This document shows, one piece after another, positions 25,929-34,130 of a stretch of DNA of 64,000 bases; positions within the stretch are counted from its first letter, which is position 1, and every line of letters begins with the position of its first letter. The stretch comes from Silanimonas sp044377035. Its GTDB lineage: Bacteria; Pseudomonadota; Gammaproteobacteria; Xanthomonadales; Xanthomonadaceae. Where the stretch lies: positions 1 through 64,000 of the forward strand of contig NZ_JBILJW010000019.1 in assembly GCF_044377035.1 (NCBI RefSeq). Direction: 5' to 3'. The notes below the pieces were generated by a model. It had not been told where the DNA came from. It saw nothing but the letters and a program-made list of their open reading frames with translations, and did not search any database. The translations under genes were made by a program, and so were the position numbers.

Positions 25929-27775
25929 GGCCGGTCGCCTTCGAGGTTATTGCGCACCCACAGCTCCAGCACGGCGAGGGACCACAGGTGGGCGGAGTAG
26001 TCCCAGCCTCCGGCCTGATGGCGGTTGAACAGGTCGGCGACGTATGCCGGCTCGAACCAGCCGCGCTGGCGGGTACGCTCGGAAAGCAGCAGGTCGCGGA
26101 GCCATTCGCGGAATTGCGGACGATCGCGCATCCACACGCTGATGGGCAACCCAAAGCCCTGTTTCGGCTTCTTGAGGATGGCATCGGGGAGGATGCCCAC
26201 CGTGGCCTGCTTGAACAGACGGCGCTTCTCGGTGCCGCTGACCTTCCAGTGCGCCTTGAGCCGGCCGGTGTAGGCCACGAGATCGGCATCGAGGTAGGGG
26301 AAGCGCACGGTGACGCCGGCGTGCCGGGCCGCGCCGTCCACCTTGACGAGGTCGTTCTGCGCGATCGCCAGCTCGAGGTCGAGAGCCATCAAGCGATGCA
26401 GTTCGCTGCGGGCGTCGCAGCCCGCGTACATCCCGCGCAGCAGCTGCAGCGAAAGATCGGCCGTCACCGAAGAGCGGAAGGACGCCGTCAGCAGTTCGTC
26501 GAAGCACTCCGAAGCGAACGCGTCGTCCGTGTAGAACCGGTCCGGGTTTGGCAAGCTGCTGCGACGGGCGAAGTTGTCGATGCGGTTGAGGAAGCGGTTC
26601 GACCCGCCTCCGACGGTGCGCCCGATCACGCGGCCCAGCGCCTTCACCGCGCCCGGCAGCTCGAACCAGCGCTGCATGATCATGTCCTTCGCGTAACGCT
26701 CGTTGCCGCCGAAGATCTCGTCGCCGCCGTCGCCGGCCACGAGGATCGATCGCCCGTCTGCCGCTGCCATCGCTGCGCAGGCCAGCGTCGGAACCGCCGA
26801 CGCGTTGCCGAAGGGCTGGTCGAACAACTCCGGAAGGTGCGGCAGGACCGCCAGCGTCTCGGCTTCGTCGATGCTGCCGAAATGCCCTTGCGCCCCACAG
26901 GCCGAGGCGGCGATGCGGGCGAACTCCAGTTCGTCGAAACCAGCCTCGGCGAAACCGATGGAGAAGCTGTGCACGGCCTCGCCGGGGACCTGCCGCGCGA
27001 GCACCGTGGTGATGCTCGAGCTGTCGGTGCCGCCGCTGAGGAAGGTGCCCCAGCGCGTTCCCGTGGCGGGCCGGCAACGCTGCACGGCCGCGACCAGCCG
27101 CTCGCGCAGGCCGGCGGCGAGCGTCGTCGCGTCACCGTCGAGATCCTCGGCATACGTCGGACGCCACCAGCGCTCCACGCGCCCCTGCCCTGCCCGCCAG
27201 CGCAGCAAACTGGCCGGCGGAAGCCGCTGCACGTCGGCGACGATGGTGAGCGGCGCCGGGATGCAGGCGAAATTGAGGAAATGGAACACCGCCGCCGGGT
27301 CGGCGCGGCGCGCCACCCACGGCGCGCGCAACAGCGGCTTCAGGTGCGAGGCCAGCAGCAGCTGGTCGCCCTTCGCCGTGTGGAACAGCGGCACGGTGCC
27401 GAAGTGATCGACCACGGCGCACCACTCACCGGACGCACGATCGTGGCGGACGAAGGCGAAGCGCCCGCGCCAGTCCATCCACGGCCGGAGATCAACGCCC
27501 TGCAGGGCGTCGTCGGCCCGGCCAACCAGCAAGTCGAAGACACCGACGACCGTGATGTCCCCGTCCTGCAATACCCGCACGCGGCCTTCGCCAAAACCGT
27601 GGACGGCCCCGGCGCCTTCGAGCGAAGCCATGCCGCAAGCCACGGCCTCCACGCCGGCGCCCTGCCCCACCAGCCAACGGGCGACCGTCGGACCCGGCGC
27701 GACGCGAACGTCGAGAACGCCGTTCAGCGCCTGGGTCGGCGCATCGGCCGTCGCCGCCAGCGACGACGCGCTCAT
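25925..27775 (-). CDS. Asparagine-synthase-like ligase lacking the glutaminase cysteine
   Basis: A 616-residue AsnB homologue. The C-terminal synthetase domain is intact: FLSGGTDSSSITTVLA, AGDGGDEIFGGNERY and LKKPKQGFGLPISVWM. The N-terminal domain keeps the fold (DWRGRFAFVRHD, LLASHLKPLL, and a HRYPP-like LPPASLLRW). It does not begin MCG, however; the N-terminus is MSASSLAATADAPT. With no Cys2 nucleophile, glutamine hydrolysis is not expected, so it would use ammonia from a partner or a different amine. Beta-lactam synthetase is a known AsnB relative of this kind. The ATG at 27775 overlaps the upstream GT4 stop by 4 bp. Confidence 0.8.
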   Translation of the reverse strand: MSASSLAATADAPTQALNGVLDVRVAPGPTVARWLVGQGAGVEAVACGMASLEGAGAVHGFGEGRVRVLQDGDITVVGVFDLLVGRADDALQGVDLRPWMDWRGRFAFVRHDRASGEWCAVVDHFGTVPLFHTAKGDQLLLASHLKPLLRAPWVARRADPAAVFHFLNFACIPAPLTIVADVQRLPPASLLRWRAGQGRVERWWRPTYAEDLDGDATTLAAGLRERLVAAVQRCRPATGTRWGTFLSGGTDSSSITTVLARQVPGEAVHSFSIGFAEAGFDELEFARIAASACGAQGHFGSIDEAETLAVLPHLPELFDQPFGNASAVPTLACAAMAAADGRSILVAGDGGDEIFGGNERYAKDMIMQRWFELPGAVKALGRVIGRTVGGGSNRFLNRIDNFARRSSLPNPDRFYTDDAFASECFDELLTASFRSSVTADLSLQLLRGMYAGCDARSELHRLMALDLELAIAQNDLVKVDGAARHAGVTVRFPYLDADLVAYTGRLKAHWKVSGTEKRRLFKQATVGILPDAILKKPKQGFGLPISVWMRDRPQFREWLRDLLLSERTRQRGWFEPAYVADLFNRHQAGGWDYSAHLWSLAVLELWVRNNLEGDRP

Positions 27776-28896
27776 GCCGCCACCTTCCCGCCGACGATGC
27801 AACGGTCGTAGATGCTCGCGGTGTGCTCCACCATGGCGCCCAAGGTGAAACGTGCCTCCGCCTGAGCGCGCGCCGCGGCGGCGAGGCGCCGCCGCTCCTC
27901 GGCGTCGCCCGCCAACGCCGCGATCGTCGCCGCGAGCGCCGCGACGTCATCGCTTGGCAGCAGCCTTCCCGTGACGCGATCGTCGATCAGTTCCGGGCTA
28001 CCGCCCACGGCGGTGGCGATCACCGGCAGGCCACTGGCCATGGCTTCGAGCAGCACGTTGGAAAGGCCCTCTTCGCGGGACGGCAGCACCAGCAGGTCGG
28101 CGGCGTGCATCAGGCGACGGATGTCGCTACGTTCGCCGAGCAGGCGCACGACCTCGCCGAGCCCGTGCCGCGCGATCTCCGCCTCGACGCGGCCGCGCTC
28201 CGGGCCCTCGCCCGCCAGCCACACCCGAGGGCGTCGCGACGGTGCCATCCGGGCGACGGCGTCGATCAGCAGCGGAAGGTTTTTCTCCGGCACCAGACGA
28301 CCGACGAAGAGCAGCAGCGTGTCGTCATGGGGCAGGCCGAGGTCGCGCCTGGCCGTGGCGCGGTCCGTCGCGTCGGGCAGCGGCGGGAGGTCGAGACCAT
28401 TCGGAACGATGTCGATGCCCTGCAGGGGCACCGCGCAGCGGCGGGCCACCAACTCGGCGCCCGCCCGCGTGTTGGAGATCACCGCCGACGAGCCTTGCAC
28501 GATCCAGCGCTTGGCGCGCCAGTGCCAGTCCGGGCCCGTCAGGCCAAGGCCGCGCACCGAACTGACGAGCCGCAGGCCCGGCACGAAGGGCAGCACCAGG
28601 CGCACCCAGAGCTCCGCCGTGATCGAGAACGCATGCACGACATCGAAGCGACCCGCGCGAAGGAAGCGCTGCAGGCGCAGGACGAAGGCCGGATCGATGG
28701 CGCCGCGCTTGTCGATGCGATGCACCGGCACGCCATCGCTCTCGAGGGCGTCGACGAGGTGGGAGCGCTCGCGGAAATACAGCAGCTCGGCATGGCGGCC
28801 ACGGGCGTGCAAACCGCGCAGCAGGTGCACGATCTGACGCTGGCTACCGCCCACTTCCATTTCGTCGGTGACGACCAGCACCCGCTCAGCGCGCAT
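27772..28896 (-). CDS. Glycosyltransferase family 4 (GT-B)
   Basis: A 374-residue GT-B transferase. The N-terminal loop EMEVGGSQRQIVHLLRGL is typical of GT4. The donor domain has LFVGRLVPEKNLPLLIDAV and the E-x7-E motif in PSREEGLSNVLLEAMASGLPVIAT. The start MRAERVLVVTDEM at ATG 28896 overlaps the preceding gene by 11 bp. A longer in-frame reading exists, but it has no GT4 homology. It is one of three GT4 enzymes in the operon and its sugar is unknown. Confidence 0.86.
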   Translation of the reverse strand: MRAERVLVVTDEMEVGGSQRQIVHLLRGLHARGRHAELLYFRERSHLVDALESDGVPVHRIDKRGAIDPAFVLRLQRFLRAGRFDVVHAFSITAELWVRLVLPFVPGLRLVSSVRGLGLTGPDWHWRAKRWIVQGSSAVISNTRAGAELVARRCAVPLQGIDIVPNGLDLPPLPDATDRATARRDLGLPHDDTLLLFVGRLVPEKNLPLLIDAVARMAPSRRPRVWLAGEGPERGRVEAEIARHGLGEVVRLLGERSDIRRLMHAADLLVLPSREEGLSNVLLEAMASGLPVIATAVGGSPELIDDRVTGRLLPSDDVAALAATIAALAGDAEERRRLAAAARAQAEARFTLGAMVEHTASIYDRCIVGGKVAA

Positions 28897-30148
28897 GGAC
28901 GAGCCCCTCCGGGGCGACGCAGCGGACGCCGATCTGCGCCAACAGCCGGTCGGCTTCGTGGCGGGCGTCGAACTCGGCGGCAACGAGCGCACGCGCGGCA
29001 AGGCCGAGGCGATGGCGCAGCGCCTCGTCACCGAGCAGGCGCTGCAGGGCGTCCGCCAGCGCGCGGGCGTCCCCCGGAGGCACGACGAGGCCGTTGCGCT
29101 CGTGGTGCACCAGCTCCGGGATGCCCGAGACTTGGGTGCTCACGACCGCCCCGGCGGTCGCCATGGCTTCCATCAGCGCCACCGGGATGCCGTCCTGGTT
29201 GCCTTCCGGCGTGGTGACGCTCGGCATCACAAACACGGTGGCGTCGTTGAGCGCCGCGCGCACGGCCTCCTGCGGCTTGGCGCCGACGAGCGCCACGCGG
29301 TCGGCGACGTCTTCTGCGGCGATCTGCGCCTCCAGCTCGCGACGCTGCGGGCCTTCGCCGATGACAGTGCAGCGGAAACGGACGCCGCGGCGCTTCAGCA
29401 GCCCCAGCGCCGGGATCAGCGTGTCGAAGCCCTTGATCGGGTCCAGCCGGCCGACCGTGACGAGATGGTCGTCGGCGCGGGCGTCGAGGTTCTCCGGGAG
29501 TTCGGCGAAATCGACACCGCAATGCACGACCTGTAGGCGCTCGCCGAGCTGTTCGGCGCCCCAGCGGGCAAGGAAGCGCACGTTGTAGCGGGAAATCGTC
29601 ACGGCCAACGCGGCATCGGCAAGCTTCGGTGCGACCAGCTGGTCCTCGACGAAGATGTCGTGCGCGTGCGCAGTGAAGGAGAACGGCACGCCGGTCAGCT
29701 TCGAGAGGGCCCACGCCACGGTCGACGGGTACGTGGCCCAGTGCGCATGCAGCCACTGCGGGTCGAACCGGCGGATGGCCGGCAGCGCCGCGAGGCCACG
29801 CCAAACCGCGATGGCGCTCTTGCCGAGGGCGGCGGGCTGTTTCCACAGGCCCAGCAGCAATTGCGCGGCCACCACGAGCACGCCGATCGGGTGGCGAAGC
29901 ACCTCGAGTAAAACGGTCGGCAGCTCGGCCAGCGGGTGGCGCGGGCCGATGACCCGGTCCATCAGGGCTCCGGCGCGCTTCTGCACCAGAGTCTCCGACG
30001 GTGGCTTCAGGGACAGGATGCGGACGTCGACGCCGCGCTCCACGAAGCGCTCGATCTCGCGGACGATGAAGGTCTCGGACCAGCAGGGAAACAGCGACAC
30101 GAGATAGAGGACGCGGTCGGGCGTCGGCGTGGAGCGACTCACGGTCAT
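28886..30148 (-). CDS. Glycosyltransferase family 4, WcaL/exopolysaccharide type
   Basis: A 420-residue GT4 enzyme with the N-terminal signature YLVSLFPCWSETFIVREIERF seen in exopolysaccharide transferases. It also has FTAHAHDIFVED, the donor-domain VTVGRLDPIKGFDTLIPAL, and the distal TTPEGNQDGIPVALMEAMATAG, which carries the E-x7-E-like pair. ATG 30148 overlaps the GT2 stop by 4 bp. It probably extends the lipid-linked repeat unit. Confidence 0.86.
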   Translation of the reverse strand: MTVSRSTPTPDRVLYLVSLFPCWSETFIVREIERFVERGVDVRILSLKPPSETLVQKRAGALMDRVIGPRHPLAELPTVLLEVLRHPIGVLVVAAQLLLGLWKQPAALGKSAIAVWRGLAALPAIRRFDPQWLHAHWATYPSTVAWALSKLTGVPFSFTAHAHDIFVEDQLVAPKLADAALAVTISRYNVRFLARWGAEQLGERLQVVHCGVDFAELPENLDARADDHLVTVGRLDPIKGFDTLIPALGLLKRRGVRFRCTVIGEGPQRRELEAQIAAEDVADRVALVGAKPQEAVRAALNDATVFVMPSVTTPEGNQDGIPVALMEAMATAGAVVSTQVSGIPELVHHERNGLVVPPGDARALADALQRLLGDEALRHRLGLAARALVAAEFDARHEADRLLAQIGVRCVAPEGLVHAR

Positions 30149-31308
30149 GGGGGGCTCGGGGGGATGACGGACGGCGCCGCGGCCCAGAGATGGGCGTCGC
30201 GGCTGCGAAGAAAATCGATGAAGCCCAGCACGGCGTAGGCGTTCATTTCGAGGAAGGCGGAGGCGAGCTTCACCGGAAGAAGCGCCCGCAACGCCGGCCA
30301 CCGGAAACCAGCCAGAGCGAGGGCGTAAGCGGCGCACTGCGCGGCGAACAGCGCCATCGCCAGGGTGCCCTGCCCCAGCAGCGCCGCGTTCGCGACGAAG
30401 GCACCGAGCAGGAACAGCGGAGCGACAAGGCGCAGCAGCTTGTGGTGGATGAAGCGCCACGCCAGCGGATGCCGGCCCGGGATCGTGATGGCGGGCCAAC
30501 GCGCCAGAAGTTGCCAGTTGCCGGAAAGCGTACGGCGCTTGCGCCCGGATTCAACCGCGGCACTGGCGGAGGCCCGATCGAAGGCGACGGCCGTGGGCTC
30601 GAGGCCGATCCGCCCACCGTTTGCGGCGATGCGCATCGGCACCCAGACATCGTCGAGCACCAATCCCGGCGGCGGCACCGGCATATCCTGCCGGCGAACG
30701 GCATACAGCGCACCGCTCACGCCGACCACCGAGCCGGTGGCGGCTTCGGCTCGGCGGATCGCGGTTTCGTACTTCCAATAGGCATCGACCGCCTGCGCAT
30801 AGCCGCCGGCATCCTCGAGACGGAGCTGCCCGCTGACCGCAGCGAGTTCGCCACTGGCCAAGGCATCGCAGAGCGCCTGCACGCTGCCCGGCGCCAACCG
30901 CTGGCGCACGTCGGTGAACAGCAGGACGTCGCCGCGGGCGCGGGCGATCGCATCGGCGAGGCAGGCGGTCTTGCCGCGACGCACCGCGGCATCGATGGCC
31001 ACCAAGCGATCACCGGCCCGCTCGCGCAGGCGGGCACCGGTGCCATCGGTGGAGCCATCGGACACCACGACGAGGTCCAGCCGATCTGCCGGATAGTCAT
31101 GGGCCAGCAGGCCGTCGATCTTGGCGTCGACGTGGGCCACGCCGTTATGCACGGCCATGCAGACGGTGACGTGCGGTTGCCATGAGCGCGGGGTCACCGG
31201 CCGCGGCCGCAGGCGTGCAAGAGCCAGCAACCAGGCCGGGTAGCCGACATAGGTCCAGCCCAGCACCGCGAGGCAGAGCCCCAGCGTCGTCCAAGCGGCG
31301 AGAATCAC
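30145..31308 (-). CDS. Membrane glycosyltransferase family 2 (processive-like layout)
   Basis: A 387-residue protein with an N-terminal membrane helix (about 2-22), a GT-A domain (PHVTVCMAVHNGVAHV, LVVVSDGSTDGT, a metal-site-like FTDVRQ, GVSGALYAVRR and DDVWVPMRI) and C-terminal membrane helices (about 295-365). The basic motif GRKRRTLSGNW precedes the helices, as in cellulose-synthase-like GT2 enzymes. The start is a GTG at 31308 overlapping the deacetylase stop (GTGA). There is no other plausible start near the membrane helix. It adds a sugar at the membrane; specificity is not readable. Confidence 0.82.
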   Translation of the reverse strand: MILAAWTTLGLCLAVLGWTYVGYPAWLLALARLRPRPVTPRSWQPHVTVCMAVHNGVAHVDAKIDGLLAHDYPADRLDLVVVSDGSTDGTGARLRERAGDRLVAIDAAVRRGKTACLADAIARARGDVLLFTDVRQRLAPGSVQALCDALASGELAAVSGQLRLEDAGGYAQAVDAYWKYETAIRRAEAATGSVVGVSGALYAVRRQDMPVPPPGLVLDDVWVPMRIAANGGRIGLEPTAVAFDRASASAAVESGRKRRTLSGNWQLLARWPAITIPGRHPLAWRFIHHKLLRLVAPLFLLGAFVANAALLGQGTLAMALFAAQCAAYALALAGFRWPALRALLPVKLASAFLEMNAYAVLGFIDFLRSRDAHLWAAAPSVIPPSPP

Positions 31309-32087
31309 GCCGTCGCTCCCAGCGCCCGGCCGCGCCAACGCTCGTAACGCTCGTCGCCCAGCACCGCTTTCGCGGTGGCGAGAACCCGATGCCGCATCCG
31401 CAGACGACGCAACGCGGCCGGGCCACCCGTGGCCCAGGCCGAGACGGTGTCCACCGCATGCCCCGCGGTCACGGCAACGCGCGGCAGCGGGCGGGAGAGA
31501 TCGCGCTCGGCGACCAGTCCCGGCGTCGAATCCAGCACCGCGCGGTACCCGAGGGAACGCGCCAGCGGCACCAGGCCCCGCGGCACGCGCCCGCCGGGCG
31601 GAGCCAGCAAGGTCACGGGTTGGCCGAGGCCCTGCTCGAGCTGATCCTTGGAGACGCGCAGCTCCTCGCGCAGCGCCGCCACGTCGAGGTGCGTGAAGTA
31701 GGCGTGCGTGTGTCCGTGCGACTGCAGGCTCATGCCGGCGGCCGCCATCTGACGCAGTTCGGCCCACCCCATGAATCCCGGTCGCCCGACCCTCGCCGGC
31801 GTGATGAAGAAATCGGCCTTCAGGCCGCGCTCGGCCAGCAGCGGCAGGGCCTCGAGCGCATTGCTGGCGTCGCCGTCGTCGAAGGTCAGCCAGACTGGTC
31901 GCGGCGAGGTGGTGTCATCGAGCAGGTCGCGCGCCGCTCCCAGCGTGCAGCCTGCGGCACGCAGGGCATCCAGCATCGCGGCGAAGCGCGCGGCATCGAC
32001 CGTGTAATGCGCGTCCGCCGCATAGCCGACGGCCCGCGAATGCGGGCCATCGACACCATGGAACATCAGGGCGAGCGCCGGAGGCAT
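31305..32087 (-). CDS. Polysaccharide deacetylase (NodB/CE4 family)
   Basis: A 260-residue CE4 enzyme. Motif 1 is VWLTFDDGDASN (catalytic Asp and metal Asp) and motif 2 is LQSHGHTHAYF (metal histidines). A later APPGGR corresponds to motif 3. It would remove N-acetyl (or O-acetyl) groups from the polymer or from a lipid-linked intermediate. Exosortase EPS loci commonly carry such a gene. No signal peptide is evident, so it may act in the cytoplasm. The ATG at 32087 shares one base with the barrel stop. Confidence 0.85.
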   Translation of the reverse strand: MPPALALMFHGVDGPHSRAVGYAADAHYTVDAARFAAMLDALRAAGCTLGAARDLLDDTTSPRPVWLTFDDGDASNALEALPLLAERGLKADFFITPARVGRPGFMGWAELRQMAAAGMSLQSHGHTHAYFTHLDVAALREELRVSKDQLEQGLGQPVTLLAPPGGRVPRGLVPLARSLGYRAVLDSTPGLVAERDLSRPLPRVAVTAGHAVDTVSAWATGGPAALRRLRMRHRVLATAKAVLGDERYERWRGRALGATA

Positions 32088-33409
32088 CAACGCACCAGGT
32101 TGAAGGTGACCAGCGCGCGGTTGTCGTCGAACACCTGCTGCGCCTCGGTACTGCTGCGTTCGCCATGGCTCAGCTCGAAGCTCAGCCCGGTGCGGCGGGA
32201 GGTCCGCCAGTTCGCGACGAGGGCGATGCGCGAATCGCGGTCGCGGCGCTCGATCGCGCCGAAGCGCCGCCATTCCACGCCGGCTTGTGCGCCGAGCGAG
32301 AATGTCGCCCGCACCTGGCGGTTGGCCGAGACCACGAAGCCACGAATAGTCTGGTCGAGACCCGTGGCGCGCAGGTACTCCTGGCGACGCCAGCGGCCAT
32401 CGATTCGGAAATAGGTGGCCTCCGAGCGGTGCGACAGGCCGAGGCGGCCGCCGGTCTGTTCGAACAGGTCCGACGAGAGCGTGGTGTCGCGGATGGCCGT
32501 CCGGCCGATCGGCAGCGCGTAGTCGTCCGCGCGGGGCGCGCCATCGAGCAGGTCCTCGACGCTGTCGCCGAATCCGCGCTGCAGGTCGATTTCAAGCCGC
32601 GTGATATCGGTCAGCGCATGGGCGACGCGTAGGCGGGCCATCGGCAGCGATTCTTCTCGGGAGAACCCGGCAAACGTGTCGTCGAAACGGACCTGGCTGT
32701 AGCCGATGTCGGCATTCCAATCGCCACGGGCACCCAGGCGCGAATAGCGCAGGAAGGCGTTGTCACGACGGTAGTCCGGCGCGGCGCCCGCGCGGTCGAA
32801 CTCGGCATCGATGCTCTCGAACTCCGCGGACAGCGCCGACACCGGACTGCGCTGGTAGAGCAGCCGCGCGGCGGCGGCGGCACGCTGGCCGTCGAACTCC
32901 GGGGTGCGCTCCGCGCCGGTGTCCATGAAGCGCAGTTCGCCGAGAAGCCGCACGTTTGTCGAGGGCCGCAAGGCCAGCGTTGGGCCCGTCACCAGCACCT
33001 GGGTGCGCTGGCGGTTGTCCGGGGCATCGACGCCAAAGGGGTTCACCGGCTGGTCGGTGACCACCGCCTGAAGCGCCCACGAAAGCCGCTCCGGCGCCAG
33101 CACCCAGCGGCCGTCCAAGCCAATCTGCTGGAGGAACTCGTCGTCGAAACGTTCCTGCTGGTAACGGCGGTAGGTCGCGCTGCCTGCGGCTTCGAACTCG
33201 CCGCGCGCCCCCTGCATCAAGTAGGCGAAAGCCAGCGTCGGTGCAATCGCGGTGTCCGACACGGCGACCGGACGCCGGGCCATGTTGTCGCTGTGCTCGA
33301 CACTGAGACCGAGGCGCCAGTTGAGCCCGTCCGGAGCCGCCTGAGCTTGGGCACCCGCCGCGGCGACGAGACCCACCACGCCCAGCGTGTTGCGAAGGAG
33401 CGCGCTCAT
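32087..33409 (-). CDS. Outer-membrane beta-barrel protein of the EPS system
   Basis: A 440-residue protein with a signal peptide (about 1-23, ending AGAQAQA). The mature part consists of alternating short beta-strand-like segments rich in Arg, Tyr and Asp (ATYRRYQQERFDDEFL, WNADIGYSQVRFDDTF, RSEATYFRIDGRWRR). This is typical of the barrel proteins found beside chain-length regulators in exosortase-type EPS loci. It probably helps polymer export or docks the Wza-like protein. The family assignment rests on layout and context. ATG 33409 was selected for its signal peptide. Confidence 0.7.
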   Translation of the reverse strand: MSALLRNTLGVVGLVAAAGAQAQAAPDGLNWRLGLSVEHSDNMARRPVAVSDTAIAPTLAFAYLMQGARGEFEAAGSATYRRYQQERFDDEFLQQIGLDGRWVLAPERLSWALQAVVTDQPVNPFGVDAPDNRQRTQVLVTGPTLALRPSTNVRLLGELRFMDTGAERTPEFDGQRAAAAARLLYQRSPVSALSAEFESIDAEFDRAGAAPDYRRDNAFLRYSRLGARGDWNADIGYSQVRFDDTFAGFSREESLPMARLRVAHALTDITRLEIDLQRGFGDSVEDLLDGAPRADDYALPIGRTAIRDTTLSSDLFEQTGGRLGLSHRSEATYFRIDGRWRRQEYLRATGLDQTIRGFVVSANRQVRATFSLGAQAGVEWRRFGAIERRDRDSRIALVANWRTSRRTGLSFELSHGERSSTEAQQVFDDNRALVTFNLVR

Positions 33410-33410
33410 G

Positions 33411-34130
33411 TCAGGGCACCTTGTTGAAGACGACGCCGGCGAGGCGGCTGGGATCGAAGACGGCGCTGGCATCGCTAACGGCAGACGCGGTGTCGCGGCC
33501 GTAACCGGCGACCAGCACGGCAAGATCGGCGAAATCGGAGGCGATTCGCGCGTCGGGCGCGCTGCTGACGGCCGCGGCGTCGAGCACCACGGTCACGCGC
33601 TCGCCCGAGCCGCGCAGGTCGTCGATCGCCTGGCGCATCCGCGCCGAGGCCAGCAATTCGCCCGAGGCTTCGCGACGATCGCCGGCCGGCACCAGCAGCA
33701 AGCGCGGCAGGGCCGTCGGGTAGACCACATCGCGCAGGTCCTCCACGCGCCCTTCCAGCAGGTCGACGAGACCGCCACGTTCGGGCACGACGCCGAGCCG
33801 CTCGTGGAGGACCGGCGCACGCAGGTTGCCGTCGATCAGGATCGCGACGCGGCTTTCGTCGAGGGCGATGGCCGCCGCGAGGTTGGTGGCGACGAAGCTG
33901 CCGCCACTGCCGCGCCGGACCGGGGCCACGAGGATCACAAGGCCGTCGGCCCGGGAGCGCGAGAGCAGCTGGGTGCGCAGGTCACGGAAGGCATCGGCGT
34001 GCCGCGGATCGCCCATGTCATGGCCGACCAGCCGACGCGCCTGGCGCTGCGCGAGGTTGAACGGGGCCGGCACGGCCTTGTCGGCCATCAGCGCCGGCAG
34101 CGTGCCACGTTCGGTAGTGAGCGCGTTCAC
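33411..34130 (-). CDS. Degenerate bacterial tyrosine-kinase-like (CpsD/CapB) ATPase
   Basis: A 239-residue protein related to the ATPase partners of polysaccharide co-polymerases. The order of motifs is preserved but key residues are not. The Walker A region reads APVRRGSGGSFVATNLA, where the invariant Lys is Gly (position 77). Walker A' reads AILIDGNLRAP instead of DxDxR. Walker B reads VTVVLDAAAV. There is no Tyr cluster at the C-terminus. It lies between the co-polymerase (GTGA overlap at 34127-34130) and the barrel. I read it as a pseudo-kinase that regulates the co-polymerase without phosphorylating it; the function is not shown by sequence. Confidence 0.75.
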   Translation of the reverse strand: MNALTTERGTLPALMADKAVPAPFNLAQRQARRLVGHDMGDPRHADAFRDLRTQLLSRSRADGLVILVAPVRRGSGGSFVATNLAAAIALDESRVAILIDGNLRAPVLHERLGVVPERGGLVDLLEGRVEDLRDVVYPTALPRLLLVPAGDRREASGELLASARMRQAIDDLRGSGERVTVVLDAAAVSSAPDARIASDFADLAVLVAGYGRDTASAVSDASAVFDPSRLAGVVFNKVP

